The position numbers and the translations under genes are program-made. From positions 25,935 to 76,126 of the forward strand of contig NZ_JAHBBE010000006.1 of NCBI RefSeq assembly GCF_019331805.1: a stretch of 50,192 nt of DNA. The letters are read 5' to 3'. Positions within the stretch are counted from its first letter, which is position 1; each line of letters starts with the position of its first letter. The stretch is from Bifidobacterium pongonis. GTDB taxonomy: Bacteria > Actinomycetota > Actinomycetes > Actinomycetales > Bifidobacteriaceae. Positions 1 through 7,169 of this stretch are shown here, in pieces. Below the pieces are notes generated by a model. The model was not told the origin of the DNA. It saw only the letters and a program-made list of their open reading frames with translations, and did no database searches.

Positions 1-385
1 GTCCGATTCCGGTACGAGGATTCCGGGATGAGACAGCCCGGGTAATACCGGAAACAGACAAAATAAACCCATTTCTGTCCGATTCCGGTACGAGACATAC
101 GAAGCCTCCCCATCCCCCTCAACCGAAATCAGACAAATCCGGCCCGTTTTTGTCCGATTCCGGTACGAGGATTCCGGGATGAGACAGCCCGGGTAATACC
201 GGAAACAGACAAAATAAACCCATTTCTGTCCGATTCCGGTACGAGACATACGAAGCCTCCCCATCCCCCTCAACCGAAACCAGACAAATCCGGCCCGTTT
301 TTGTCCGATTCCGGTATGAGAGTTCCGGGGTGAGACAGCCCGGGTAATACCGGAAACAGACAAAACCGCGCTGGCAACAACGCAT
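1..385. repeat. Palindrome array 1, with a 151-bp tandem repeat
   Basis: Non-coding repeat region. A 151-base unit is repeated directly: the sequence at 1 recurs at 152 and again, diverging, from 303. Each unit holds two imperfect palindromes, seen at about 45-92, 121-166, 196-243 and 272-317, plus an incomplete arm at 1-13 and another near 345. Arms resemble ACCGRAATCRGACA and TGTCYGATTYCGGT. The spacers are also repeated, one carrying CCGGGATGAGACAGCCCGG. The array lies downstream of the minus-strand DUF3027 gene and may continue left of the window. No credible gene is seen in it. Confidence 0.9.
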
Positions 386-406
386 ATGTTGTCACCAGCG
401 CGGTTT
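363..406 (-). terminator. Hairpin terminator after the DUF3027 gene
   Basis: A 12-bp perfect stem (363-374 with 395-406) continues after two mismatches into 5 more pairs around a GCATAT loop. On the minus strand the stem is followed by a TTTTG run. It sits about 50 bases beyond the stop of the minus-strand DUF3027 gene, so it is probably that operon's terminator. It abuts and partly replaces the right half of the last palindrome of array 1. Confidence 0.7.
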
Positions 407-455
407 GCGCGTCTCTCTAGCGTTACGCAGCTACGGCGTTACGCAATAGCGAACA

Positions 456-2252
456 TCACACCTCGGCAGAGCCCTCCTGATCAGGCTCGGGATCAGCGGA
501 CGGTTCAGGCTCCGACTCCTCGGCGGGTTCGTCGGCAGGCTCCTCGGCAGGCTCTTCAGCGGCTTCCTCGGCGGGTTCCTCAACGGCTACTTCCACAATC
601 GTCTCAGTGGCTTCCTCGATGAGTTCCAGCTGCTCGGCGCTCGGCACCGGGTCTAGGCTCGCCTCCGGCTCCGGCTCTAGATCGGCTTCCGGTTCGGCGG
701 CTTCGCCAACAGGCTCGTCAACGGATTCGTCAACGGTCACCTCAGCCGACTCGTCAACAGACCCATCAGCGTTCTCGTCAACAGACACCTCAACCGTTTC
801 GTCAACAGACACCTCATCAGTGCTGTCAACAGCCACGGCATCGGTTTCGCCCTCAGACGCACTATCTACAGGCTCGCCCTCAGTCTCACCGTCAACAGGC
901 TCGTCAACACTGTTGTCGTCAACAGTGCCATCGGCCCTGTCATCAACTGCCTCATCAGTGCTGTCATCAGCACCGTCAACGAGGCTGTCATCAGACTCGT
1001 CATCGGCTTCGTCATCACCGGCAGCGGCAATGTCAACCACCGCTTCAAGCTCGGCAGTGGCGTCCACGCCGGAAGGCTGGGTCTCGTTCGCCTCATCGTC
1101 GCCATCATCCGGCTCGGTGTTGGCCAGAATGTCCTCTTCGGTGGCCTCATCGTTCTGCTCGTCATCGTCAAGCTGTTCGATGGCCTCGACCACGCCACGC
1201 TCGTCGCGCGGCTTCTGGGCGATCACGTCGATATGGAAATCGTCGTACGCGGGCTTCGACTGCACCCACAGATGGCTCGGCTCCGGCGGTTCGATCTCGG
1301 AATGCTCGCCGCAACCGTGATCGACCGACACCACACGGCCATCATCCGGGCTCCACTTGTTCGCGCACACGCCGAACATGAGATTCAGCTCGCCCTTCAG
1401 CGGCACGAAGAAACCACAAGTGGAGCACAGGTTACCGTCCGCGGTCTTGGTGGACAGCGCCTTCGGACCACGCGGCCCCTCATACCAACGCTTCGCCACC
1501 TGGGCACGCCCCTGCGGGGACAGCACATGGCGGCGGGACAGCGCGAATTCCTCGACGATTTCGTCGGTTTCGGCTGTTGCATCGGCCTCATTGCTGGCCT
1601 CACTGCTGGCCTCGGCAGTTGCGGCTTCCTCAGTGGCCTTGTCAACATTCGTTGACTCGTCGGTGCCCGCAGGCACGTCAACATTTGTTGCGTTCTCGGT
1701 GTTCTCGACGTTCTCGGCACTCTCGGCGTTCTCGGCGTTCGCCTCCGCATCGCCATCCGCCGATTCCCCGGCCTGTTCCGGCTTGTCAACGTTCGTTGAC
1801 ACGGCAGCATCGGCGGAACCCGCCTCCGCATCACCGGAAGCCTGCACGGGCTCGGTCCTACGGAACCCATCCTCAAGTCTGGGATCATCCGGATCAGTAC
1901 CAATGGAATCGGTCGGAGCCAGATCGGTCGGCTCCAGACGATCCTTCCACGGAATCCACGCGGGCGGCATCAACGCATCATCAGTAGGCACCAGCGACGA
2001 CTCATTCACCGTCCACGTACCCACCTCGGTGTCGTGATACAACGTCACCGACCACTGCCAGCCCTCATATCCGCGCACAGCCGCGGCAAGACGGAAATCC
2101 GTCACATTGTCGCCAAGCTCGATGGCGTCGACCACCTCACCCACCTGCTCGGGGGCGTCGGCCGCATCCATAGCCACGGCACGGGCGATATCACGCGGAT
2201 CCGGCTGCTCGGACGGCGTCTGCGGATCAAGAACTTCATCGGTTCCGGTCAT
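456..2252 (-). CDS. DUF3027 family protein with long acidic tail
   Basis: A 598-residue protein. The N-terminal part contains a folded region (VRGYEGWQWSVTLYHD near residue 60) and a cysteine-containing core at about 255-330 with CSTCGFFVP, FGVCANKWSPDD and DHGCGEH, which suggests metal binding; I recognise this as the actinobacterial DUF3027 family, whose function is not established. Residues 130-230 and the last 250 or so are low-complexity acidic repeats (Asp, Glu, Val, Ser, Ala), probably disordered. Upstream, on the same strand, is the cold-shock-domain gene, whose stop is 3 bases from this start; an AGGA lies 7 bases before the ATG. The two are almost certainly one transcript, ending at the hairpin at 363-406. 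The tail length is likely to vary between strains because its DNA is repetitive. Confidence 0.85.
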   Translation of the reverse strand: MTGTDEVLDPQTPSEQPDPRDIARAVAMDAADAPEQVGEVVDAIELGDNVTDFRLAAAVRGYEGWQWSVTLYHDTEVGTWTVNESSLVPTDDALMPPAWIPWKDRLEPTDLAPTDSIGTDPDDPRLEDGFRRTEPVQASGDAEAGSADAAVSTNVDKPEQAGESADGDAEANAENAESAENVENTENATNVDVPAGTDESTNVDKATEEAATAEASSEASNEADATAETDEIVEEFALSRRHVLSPQGRAQVAKRWYEGPRGPKALSTKTADGNLCSTCGFFVPLKGELNLMFGVCANKWSPDDGRVVSVDHGCGEHSEIEPPEPSHLWVQSKPAYDDFHIDVIAQKPRDERGVVEAIEQLDDDEQNDEATEEDILANTEPDDGDDEANETQPSGVDATAELEAVVDIAAAGDDEADDESDDSLVDGADDSTDEAVDDRADGTVDDNSVDEPVDGETEGEPVDSASEGETDAVAVDSTDEVSVDETVEVSVDENADGSVDESAEVTVDESVDEPVGEAAEPEADLEPEPEASLDPVPSAEQLELIEEATETIVEVAVEEPAEEAAEEPAEEPADEPAEESEPEPSADPEPDQEGSAEV

Positions 2253-2255
2253 AAA

Positions 2256-2645
2256 TCAGTCCTGTACGTCGAAATTGTCGGCCACCGCACGCAGCAACGT
2301 CGCCAGCTTCCGACTCTCGGAAGGAGAGGGGTAGTGGTGACGACGCAGCGTATTGCCTGCGGAATCCAACATCTTAATAAGGTCCTCGCAGATGGCGGCC
2401 ATGTCATCGGGCTTCGGGCGGGTGGCCTTAACCAGAGACGGACCGGCTGCGATAAGTTTCACATCCATGGCTTGCGGCCCCCTACGGCCAGCAACCACGG
2501 CATACTCCACCTTGGCGTTCTTACGCAACGTGGTGGTTCCAGCGGGCAAAGCGGCCGCAGGGAGGAACACGTCCTCGCCTTTCTCACTGGCGATGAAGCC
2601 GTATCCCTTAGCGGCATCAAACCAACGAACTCGACCGGTGGGCAT
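2256..2645 (-). CDS. Cold-shock-domain protein
   Basis: A 129-residue cytoplasmic nucleic-acid-binding protein. Residues 1-65 form a cold-shock domain: GRVRWFDAAKGYGFIA carries RNP1 (KGYGFI) and DVFLP is a variant of RNP2 (usually DVFVH). Residues 66-129 are a helical extension not present in the 67-residue CspA type, as in the longer actinobacterial forms. The start ATG is preceded by AGGAAAG and GAGAG. It is the first gene of a pair with DUF3027. A role in RNA chaperoning or transcription antitermination is inferred from the family. Confidence 0.85.
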   Translation of the reverse strand: MPTGRVRWFDAAKGYGFIASEKGEDVFLPAAALPAGTTTLRKNAKVEYAVVAGRRGPQAMDVKLIAAGPSLVKATRPKPDDMAAICEDLIKMLDSAGNTLRRHHYPSPSESRKLATLLRAVADNFDVQD

Positions 2646-2852
2646 TGCGCACTCTCGCTTTCCTAATCCTAAAAAACATTAACCGACTTATTTTAGCGCA
2701 AGCTCCGTATGCCCGCCAGAGGCGCAGGTGCACGGTTAGTGAGGGAGTCTGGCGGAGCAAGCTGGAGTGGGCTTGGTGCGAGCCTGGCGCGAAGAGAGAA
2801 GCAGAAGTTGCGTGTGAAGCATATGAAGCCTCCCCTCCCACTCATACCCCTC

Positions 2853-3350
2853 ATACCGAAATCAGACAAAATCGCCCCATTTCTGTCCGATTCCGGTATG
2901 AAGCAACCCCACATCCCTCATCCCCTCATACCGAAATCAGACAAAATCGGCCCATTTCTGTCCGATTCCGGTACGAGGATTCCGGGGTGAGATAACCCGG
3001 GTAATACCGAAATCAGACAAAATTAGCCTGTTTTTGTCCGATTCCGGTACGAGGATTCCGGGATGAGACAGCCCGGGTAATACCGAAATCAGACAAATTT
3101 GGCCCATATTTGTCCGATTCCGGTACGAGACATACGAAGCCTCCCCTCCCCCTCAACCGAAATCAGACAAAATCGCCCCATTTTTGTCCGATTCCGGTAC
3201 GAAGGTCCCCACATCCCTCATCCCCTCATACCGAAATCAGACAAATTTAGCCTGATTCTGTCCGATTCCGGTATGAGGGTTCCGGGATGAGACAGCCCGG
3301 GTAATACCGGAATCAGACAAAATTGGCCTATTTTTGTCCGATTTCGGTAT
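2853..3350. repeat. Palindrome array 2 (seven units)
   Basis: Seven palindromes of about 47 bases fill the gap between the histidine kinase stop and the cold-shock gene: about 2853-2899, 2928-2974, 3004-3050, 3080-3126, 3155-3200, 3228-3273 and 3304-3350. Typical arms are ACCGAAATCAGACA on the left and TGTCCGATTCCGGT on the right, with centres such as TCGGCCCA or TTAGCCTG. Most arm differences are A opposite C on the plus strand, that is G-U on the minus strand. Three spacers carry the CCGGG...CCCGGG segment also found in array 1. The last unit overlaps the 3' end of the kinase gene. Bases 2650-2850 hold no feature I recognise. Confidence 0.9.
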
Positions 3351-5637
3351 GAGACGCCCCGCTGGTGCCGCCCGCACCGGCATCGGCACCGGCACCGGCA
3401 GCACCGGCACCAGCCGCGCCAGCCGCCGCACCGGCCGCACCAGCCACGCCAGCCGCCGCACCAGCCGCACCAGCTGCCACCGGGTCTACCAGATGCGTCA
3501 ACGGCAGCACGATGGTGAAGGTCAGGCCGCCTCCAGGCGTATCGGTGGCGCAGATGAAGCCCTGATGCGCCCGCACCACGGACTGCGCGATGGCAAGCCC
3601 CAGGCCGGTTCCGCCCTTGGCCCTCGCACGCGAAGGGTCCGCGGTGAAGAACCGTTCGAACAGCTGCGAGCGTGTCTCCGTGGGCACGCCCGGCCCGTGG
3701 TCTTCGAAGCGCAGCACCGCATACGCGGTTCCGGTGGACATGCTCTGCCCCACTTCCGCCGCGTCCAGGAACTGCCGCAGCGAGTCGTCGTTCGAAGGCA
3801 GCGTGGCCAAGTCGCGCTGGTTGATCGAGGCGAGCATGGTGCCCATCGACACGCGCACCGGCGAATCAGCCGGCGTATAACGATGCACGTTGCCCACGAT
3901 GTTCGTCACCACCTGGCGCAGCCTTGAAGCGTCGCCGATCAGCGTGATCGGCTGCATTTGGCCTTCCACAACCTCCAGCGTGCACGGGTGTTCCCCATCC
4001 GCCGGTTTGAGCGTGACCGTGCCGCGTATCACTTCGCGTTCCGGGTCGAGCGCGTGCAGATCGTCGGTCGCGTCGGTTACGAGCGATGTGAGCGACACCT
4101 CCTGCGTCATGTCGATGCCACGCCCCTCGTCCAGTCGGGCGAGCGACAGCAGATCCTCCACCAGCACGGTCATGCGCTGGCTGGAACGTTCGATGTGCGC
4201 GATCGATTCGTCCGCGCGTTCCAACGCGCCCGGCATGTCACGCTGCATGGTGTACAGCTCCGCATAGCCGTGGATTGCGGCGAGCGGCGTGCGCAGTTCG
4301 TGGCTGGCGTCGGAGACGAAACGTTTCATCTTCTCGGTGGTCTGTTCCTGCTCGTGGAAGCTGCGTTCGATGCGTGCAAGCATGATGTTCAGCGACGAGG
4401 AAAGCGAACCGACTTCCGTGTTTTCGGGCGCGGGCGGCACACGTTGGCTCAGATCGCCGGCCGCGATCTGGGCGGCGGTTTTCTCGATGCGTTTCAGCGG
4501 GCGCAGCGTGCGGCGGATGATGAGTGCGGAAAGCGACCCGCCGAGCAGCACGATGGCGATGCCCACGGTAATGCAGTATTGGGTCAGCGTGTTGATGATG
4601 TCGATCTGGTCGGACAGTGACAGGCCGATGAACACCACGCCTTTCACGGTTTCGTTGCCTTTGCTGTCCGGCTCGACCCATTTGAATGCGGCCACGCGCC
4701 ACGGCGCCCGTGCGGCTTGCAGCACGCCGCTGCCTACCGCAACATGCTTCCCGTTCGTTGTGGCATCCGTGCCGTCGCTTCCGCCTTCCAGGTCACCGTT
4801 CGGGTCGGTTCCCGTGCCGCCGTCCACGGAATTGTTCGCGACCGCGCGCAGTACGGCGTTCGTGGTGAACGGCTTGCCGTACATGTCGTCGGTCAGCTGG
4901 TCGTTGGTCGGCAGTTTCGGCATGGAAACGATTGACGCGCCGGTCATTCCGGCGATGGACGGCACCAGCGGAGTGCACACTTTGCCGGTGAATTCGCCGT
5001 TTTCGACGTAGCGCACTTGCAGGAAGTAGTTGTTGCCCATGCCGCCGGACTGGTTGTTCGCCCCGCGCAGCATGGTGGTGTTGCTCAGGATCAGCGAGCG
5101 CTGCGAGATGAGCTGGTTGTCGGTTTTCTGCAGCAGGTAACTGCTGACGAGTTGGCGGATCGCAGTGGAGATGCCGACCGTGCCGACGATGAGCACGACG
5201 AGCGTGCAGGCGACGAGTTTGGTGCTCAGCGAGAACCGGTCGAACCGGTTGAAGAAGATCTTGCTGATGGTTTGATGCTTGGCTTTGAACGCTGCGGTTT
5301 TCGCTGCGGTGCGCGCGGCGGCTTCGGCTTTCGCCTTGGCTTTGTTCGCGGCTTTTGCGGCCTTTGCGGCTTTTGCGGCGGCCTTGGCTGCGGCTTTTGC
5401 GGCTTTGTCGGTGGGCTTGCCGGGTTTGCCGGGTTGCGTGACGGGCTGCGTGACGGGCTGCGCAGACTGGGCATCTTGAGGCCGAGCACCCTGCGCATGG
5501 GCCTCAGATGCCGCATTGGCGGCGGTACCGGTCAGGGCACCACCGCCAATGGAAGTATCCGAAGTCACCGTCTCGCTTGGAGAGTCCGGAGCGTTCGGCA
5601 CGCCCGGCATGTTCGGTTCCTGCTGAGGTGCTGTCAT
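3328..5637 (-). CDS. Membrane sensor histidine kinase
   Basis: A 769-residue sensor kinase partnered with the response regulator just upstream (their stop and start overlap as ATGA at 5634-5637). Order: an unusual Ala/Lys-rich cytoplasmic N-terminus of about 130 residues; TM1 (LVACTLVVLIVGTVGISTAI); an extracellular sensor region of about 190 residues; TM2 (YCITVGIAIVLLGGSLSALI); HAMP; HisKA with FVSDASHELRTPLA (phospho-acceptor His446); and HATPase with N-box NIVGNVHRYTP, G1 EDHGPGVP and G2 GGTGLGLAIAQ. The C-terminus is an Ala/Gly-rich tail of about 60 residues. The final residues SHTEIGQK and the TAG stop are encoded by the last palindrome of array 2, so the tail end looks acquired by read-through into the repeat. 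The signal sensed is unknown. Confidence 0.9.
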   Translation of the reverse strand: MTAPQQEPNMPGVPNAPDSPSETVTSDTSIGGGALTGTAANAASEAHAQGARPQDAQSAQPVTQPVTQPGKPGKPTDKAAKAAAKAAAKAAKAAKAANKAKAKAEAAARTAAKTAAFKAKHQTISKIFFNRFDRFSLSTKLVACTLVVLIVGTVGISTAIRQLVSSYLLQKTDNQLISQRSLILSNTTMLRGANNQSGGMGNNYFLQVRYVENGEFTGKVCTPLVPSIAGMTGASIVSMPKLPTNDQLTDDMYGKPFTTNAVLRAVANNSVDGGTGTDPNGDLEGGSDGTDATTNGKHVAVGSGVLQAARAPWRVAAFKWVEPDSKGNETVKGVVFIGLSLSDQIDIINTLTQYCITVGIAIVLLGGSLSALIIRRTLRPLKRIEKTAAQIAAGDLSQRVPPAPENTEVGSLSSSLNIMLARIERSFHEQEQTTEKMKRFVSDASHELRTPLAAIHGYAELYTMQRDMPGALERADESIAHIERSSQRMTVLVEDLLSLARLDEGRGIDMTQEVSLTSLVTDATDDLHALDPEREVIRGTVTLKPADGEHPCTLEVVEGQMQPITLIGDASRLRQVVTNIVGNVHRYTPADSPVRVSMGTMLASINQRDLATLPSNDDSLRQFLDAAEVGQSMSTGTAYAVLRFEDHGPGVPTETRSQLFERFFTADPSRARAKGGTGLGLAIAQSVVRAHQGFICATDTPGGGLTFTIVLPLTHLVDPVAAGAAGAAAGVAGAAGAAAGAAGAGAAGAGADAGAGGTSGASHTEIGQK

Positions 5638-6365
5638 GAGCGTGGCTCTCGAATCATGTAGCCGATGCCACGCTTCGTTTCGATCAGCGGGGCGACCTTA
5701 TGCTTTTCGCCGTTCTCGTCAGTCACCTCGATTCCGTCGACCTTCTTACGCAGGTACGAAATGTAGCTTTCCACGATCGCCGCGTCGCCGCCCCAGTCGT
5801 ACTGCCACACGTGATCGAGGATCTGCGCCTTGCTCAGCACGCGGCCGGAATTATCCATCAGGTAGCGCAGCAGCTTGTATTCCGTGGGGCTCAGGTCGAT
5901 GGTCTGACCGGCACGGGTGACGTCGTGCGAATCCTCGTTGATTTCAAGATCGCCTACGCGAATGATCGGATCCTCTTCGGTCTGTTCGCGCGTGCGGCGC
6001 AGAATGGCGCGGATGCGGGCTACGACCTCTTCGAGGCTGAAAGGCTTGGTGACGTAATCGTCGCCGCCGACCGTCAGGCCCATCACCTTGTCCTGCGTAT
6101 CGTCGCGGGCGGTGAGGAACAGGACCGGGGCGTTGATGCCTTCCTGGCGGATACGGCGGGTCACGGTGAATCCGTCGATATCAGGGAGCATGACGTCGAG
6201 CACGATGAGATCGGGCTGGACCTTTTCGATAACTTCGATGGCTTCCGAACCGGAGGCTGCGGTAGAGACTTCGAAGTTCGCGAAATGCAAGGATGCCACC
6301 AGCAGTTCGCGGATGGACGGCTCGTCGTCAACAACAACAATCGATGCTTCAGTAGGCTTGCTCAT
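5634..6365 (-). CDS. OmpR/PhoB-family response regulator
   Basis: A 243-residue DNA-binding regulator from the chosen ATG at 6365. The receiver domain (about 8-120) has acidic pocket residues Asp13/Asp14, phospho-acceptor Asp57 (LIVLDVMLPDIDGF), Thr85 and Lys107 (VTKPF). The C-terminal winged helix (about 140-240) has LSPTEYKLLRYLMDN and YLRKKVDG. The frame stays open to 6422 (MKIQMTF...), but family proteins begin MSKPTEAS or similar, and GGAGG lies just before the 6365 ATG; a start at 6377 or 6422 cannot be excluded. It is the first gene of a two-gene operon with the kinase. The adjacent pilin genes are divergent, so control of pili is possible but not shown. Confidence 0.9.
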   Translation of the reverse strand: MSKPTEASIVVVDDEPSIRELLVASLHFANFEVSTAASGSEAIEVIEKVQPDLIVLDVMLPDIDGFTVTRRIRQEGINAPVLFLTARDDTQDKVMGLTVGGDDYVTKPFSLEEVVARIRAILRRTREQTEEDPIIRVGDLEINEDSHDVTRAGQTIDLSPTEYKLLRYLMDNSGRVLSKAQILDHVWQYDWGGDAAIVESYISYLRKKVDGIEVTDENGEKHKVAPLIETKRGIGYMIREPRS

Positions 6366-6452
6366 AGCCTCCAGCATGACCCGCAACCCTGTAGGTTTCC
6401 TGAATGTCATCTGAATTTTCATGCATCCTTCGGAAAAACCAGAAGCTATCTC

Positions 6453-7025
6453 ATACCGAAATCAGACAAAAACAGGCAAATTTTGTCCGATTCCGGATGA
6501 GAGGGATGAGGAAGATGAGAGGGATGAGGCTATCTCATACCGGAATCAGACAAAAACAGGCCAATTCTGTCCGATTCCGGTATGGGGTGGGTTGCGTTGC
6601 CGTGCGGTACGCGTTACTGCCGGGTGAGCCCGAGGCCGGACCTCATACCGGAATCGGACAAAAACAGGCCGATTTTGTCTGATTTCGGTATGAGGGGGGG
6701 GCGGGAGCGGTGGAGAAGCGGACGCAAGTTCTGGGGATTCCTTTACCGGAATCAGACAAAAATGGGGCGATTCTGTCTGATTTCGGTAATGGGGAGAGTT
6801 GATGACGGGGAGTGGTGGAGAAGCGGGCGCAGGTTCTGGGGATTCCTTTACCGGAATCAGACAAAAGCAGGCAAATTTTGTCTGATTTCGGATGAGGAGA
6901 ACGGGAAAGCCCTATACACCTCATACCGAAATCAGACAGAAATGGGGCGATTTTGTCCGATTCCGGGAAACCGGGGGTTGTTTCGTACCGGAATCGGACA
7001 GAAATGGGGCGATTTTGTCTGATTT
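6453..7025. repeat. Palindrome array 3 (seven units)
   Basis: Seven palindromes lie in the divergent gap between the response regulator and the first pilin gene: about 6453-6496, 6537-6583, 6645-6691, 6744-6788, 6848-6891, 6923-6966 and 6985-7025. Units vary in arm polarity: some have GGAATCGG on the left with CTGATTTCGG on the right (G-U on the plus strand), others the reverse. Two spacers share a segment reading GGAGAAGCGGACGCAAGTTC or close to it. A flank at 6603-6648 (GCGTTACTGCCGGGTGAGCC) recurs at arrays 4 and 5. A run of eight G lies at 6694-6701. The last unit ends in TTTTGCGTTTCGCTGC, identical to the end of array 4. Confidence 0.9.
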
Positions 7026-7091
7026 TGCGTTTCGCTGCCTTAACGGCACGGCTCACGCGCCCCACAACCCATCCACCCTATTTTCGGGGGA

Positions 7092-7120
7092 TTGCCCCGT
7101 TATGCCACTACCCCTACATT
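7092..7120 (+). promoter_or_regulatory. Candidate promoter of the pilin cluster
   Basis: TTGCCC (7092-7097) and TACATT (7115-7120) are separated by 17 bases, a good sigma-70-type arrangement. It lies 50 bases upstream of the first pilin-like gene and just beyond array 3. Recognised by eye only. Confidence 0.45.
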
Positions 7121-7169
7121 AAAGGGCTTCGACGCAAACGCGATTTCATGACAAGCAGGAAGGAAAAGC

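Noticed and set aside
607..2037. Long Ser-rich open frames on the plus strand opposite the DUF3027 gene
   Set aside because: They are antisense to a real gene with repetitive, high-GC codons; composition is extreme and no start signals are seen.
2700..2850. Possible structured RNA or gene relic between the cold-shock gene and array 2
   Set aside because: No tRNA-like fold, conserved frame or known riboswitch element could be made out.
3099..3290. Small open frames across the palindromes with recurring peptides such as TEIRQNRPISVRF
   Set aside because: They appear in several frames and both strands wherever the palindrome occurs and have no ribosome-binding sites, so they are a by-product of the repeat.
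6694..6701. Run of eight G as a pilin phase-variation switch
   Set aside because: It lies within array 3, about 470 bases from the pilin gene and outside any promoter or frame, so a switching role is not supported.
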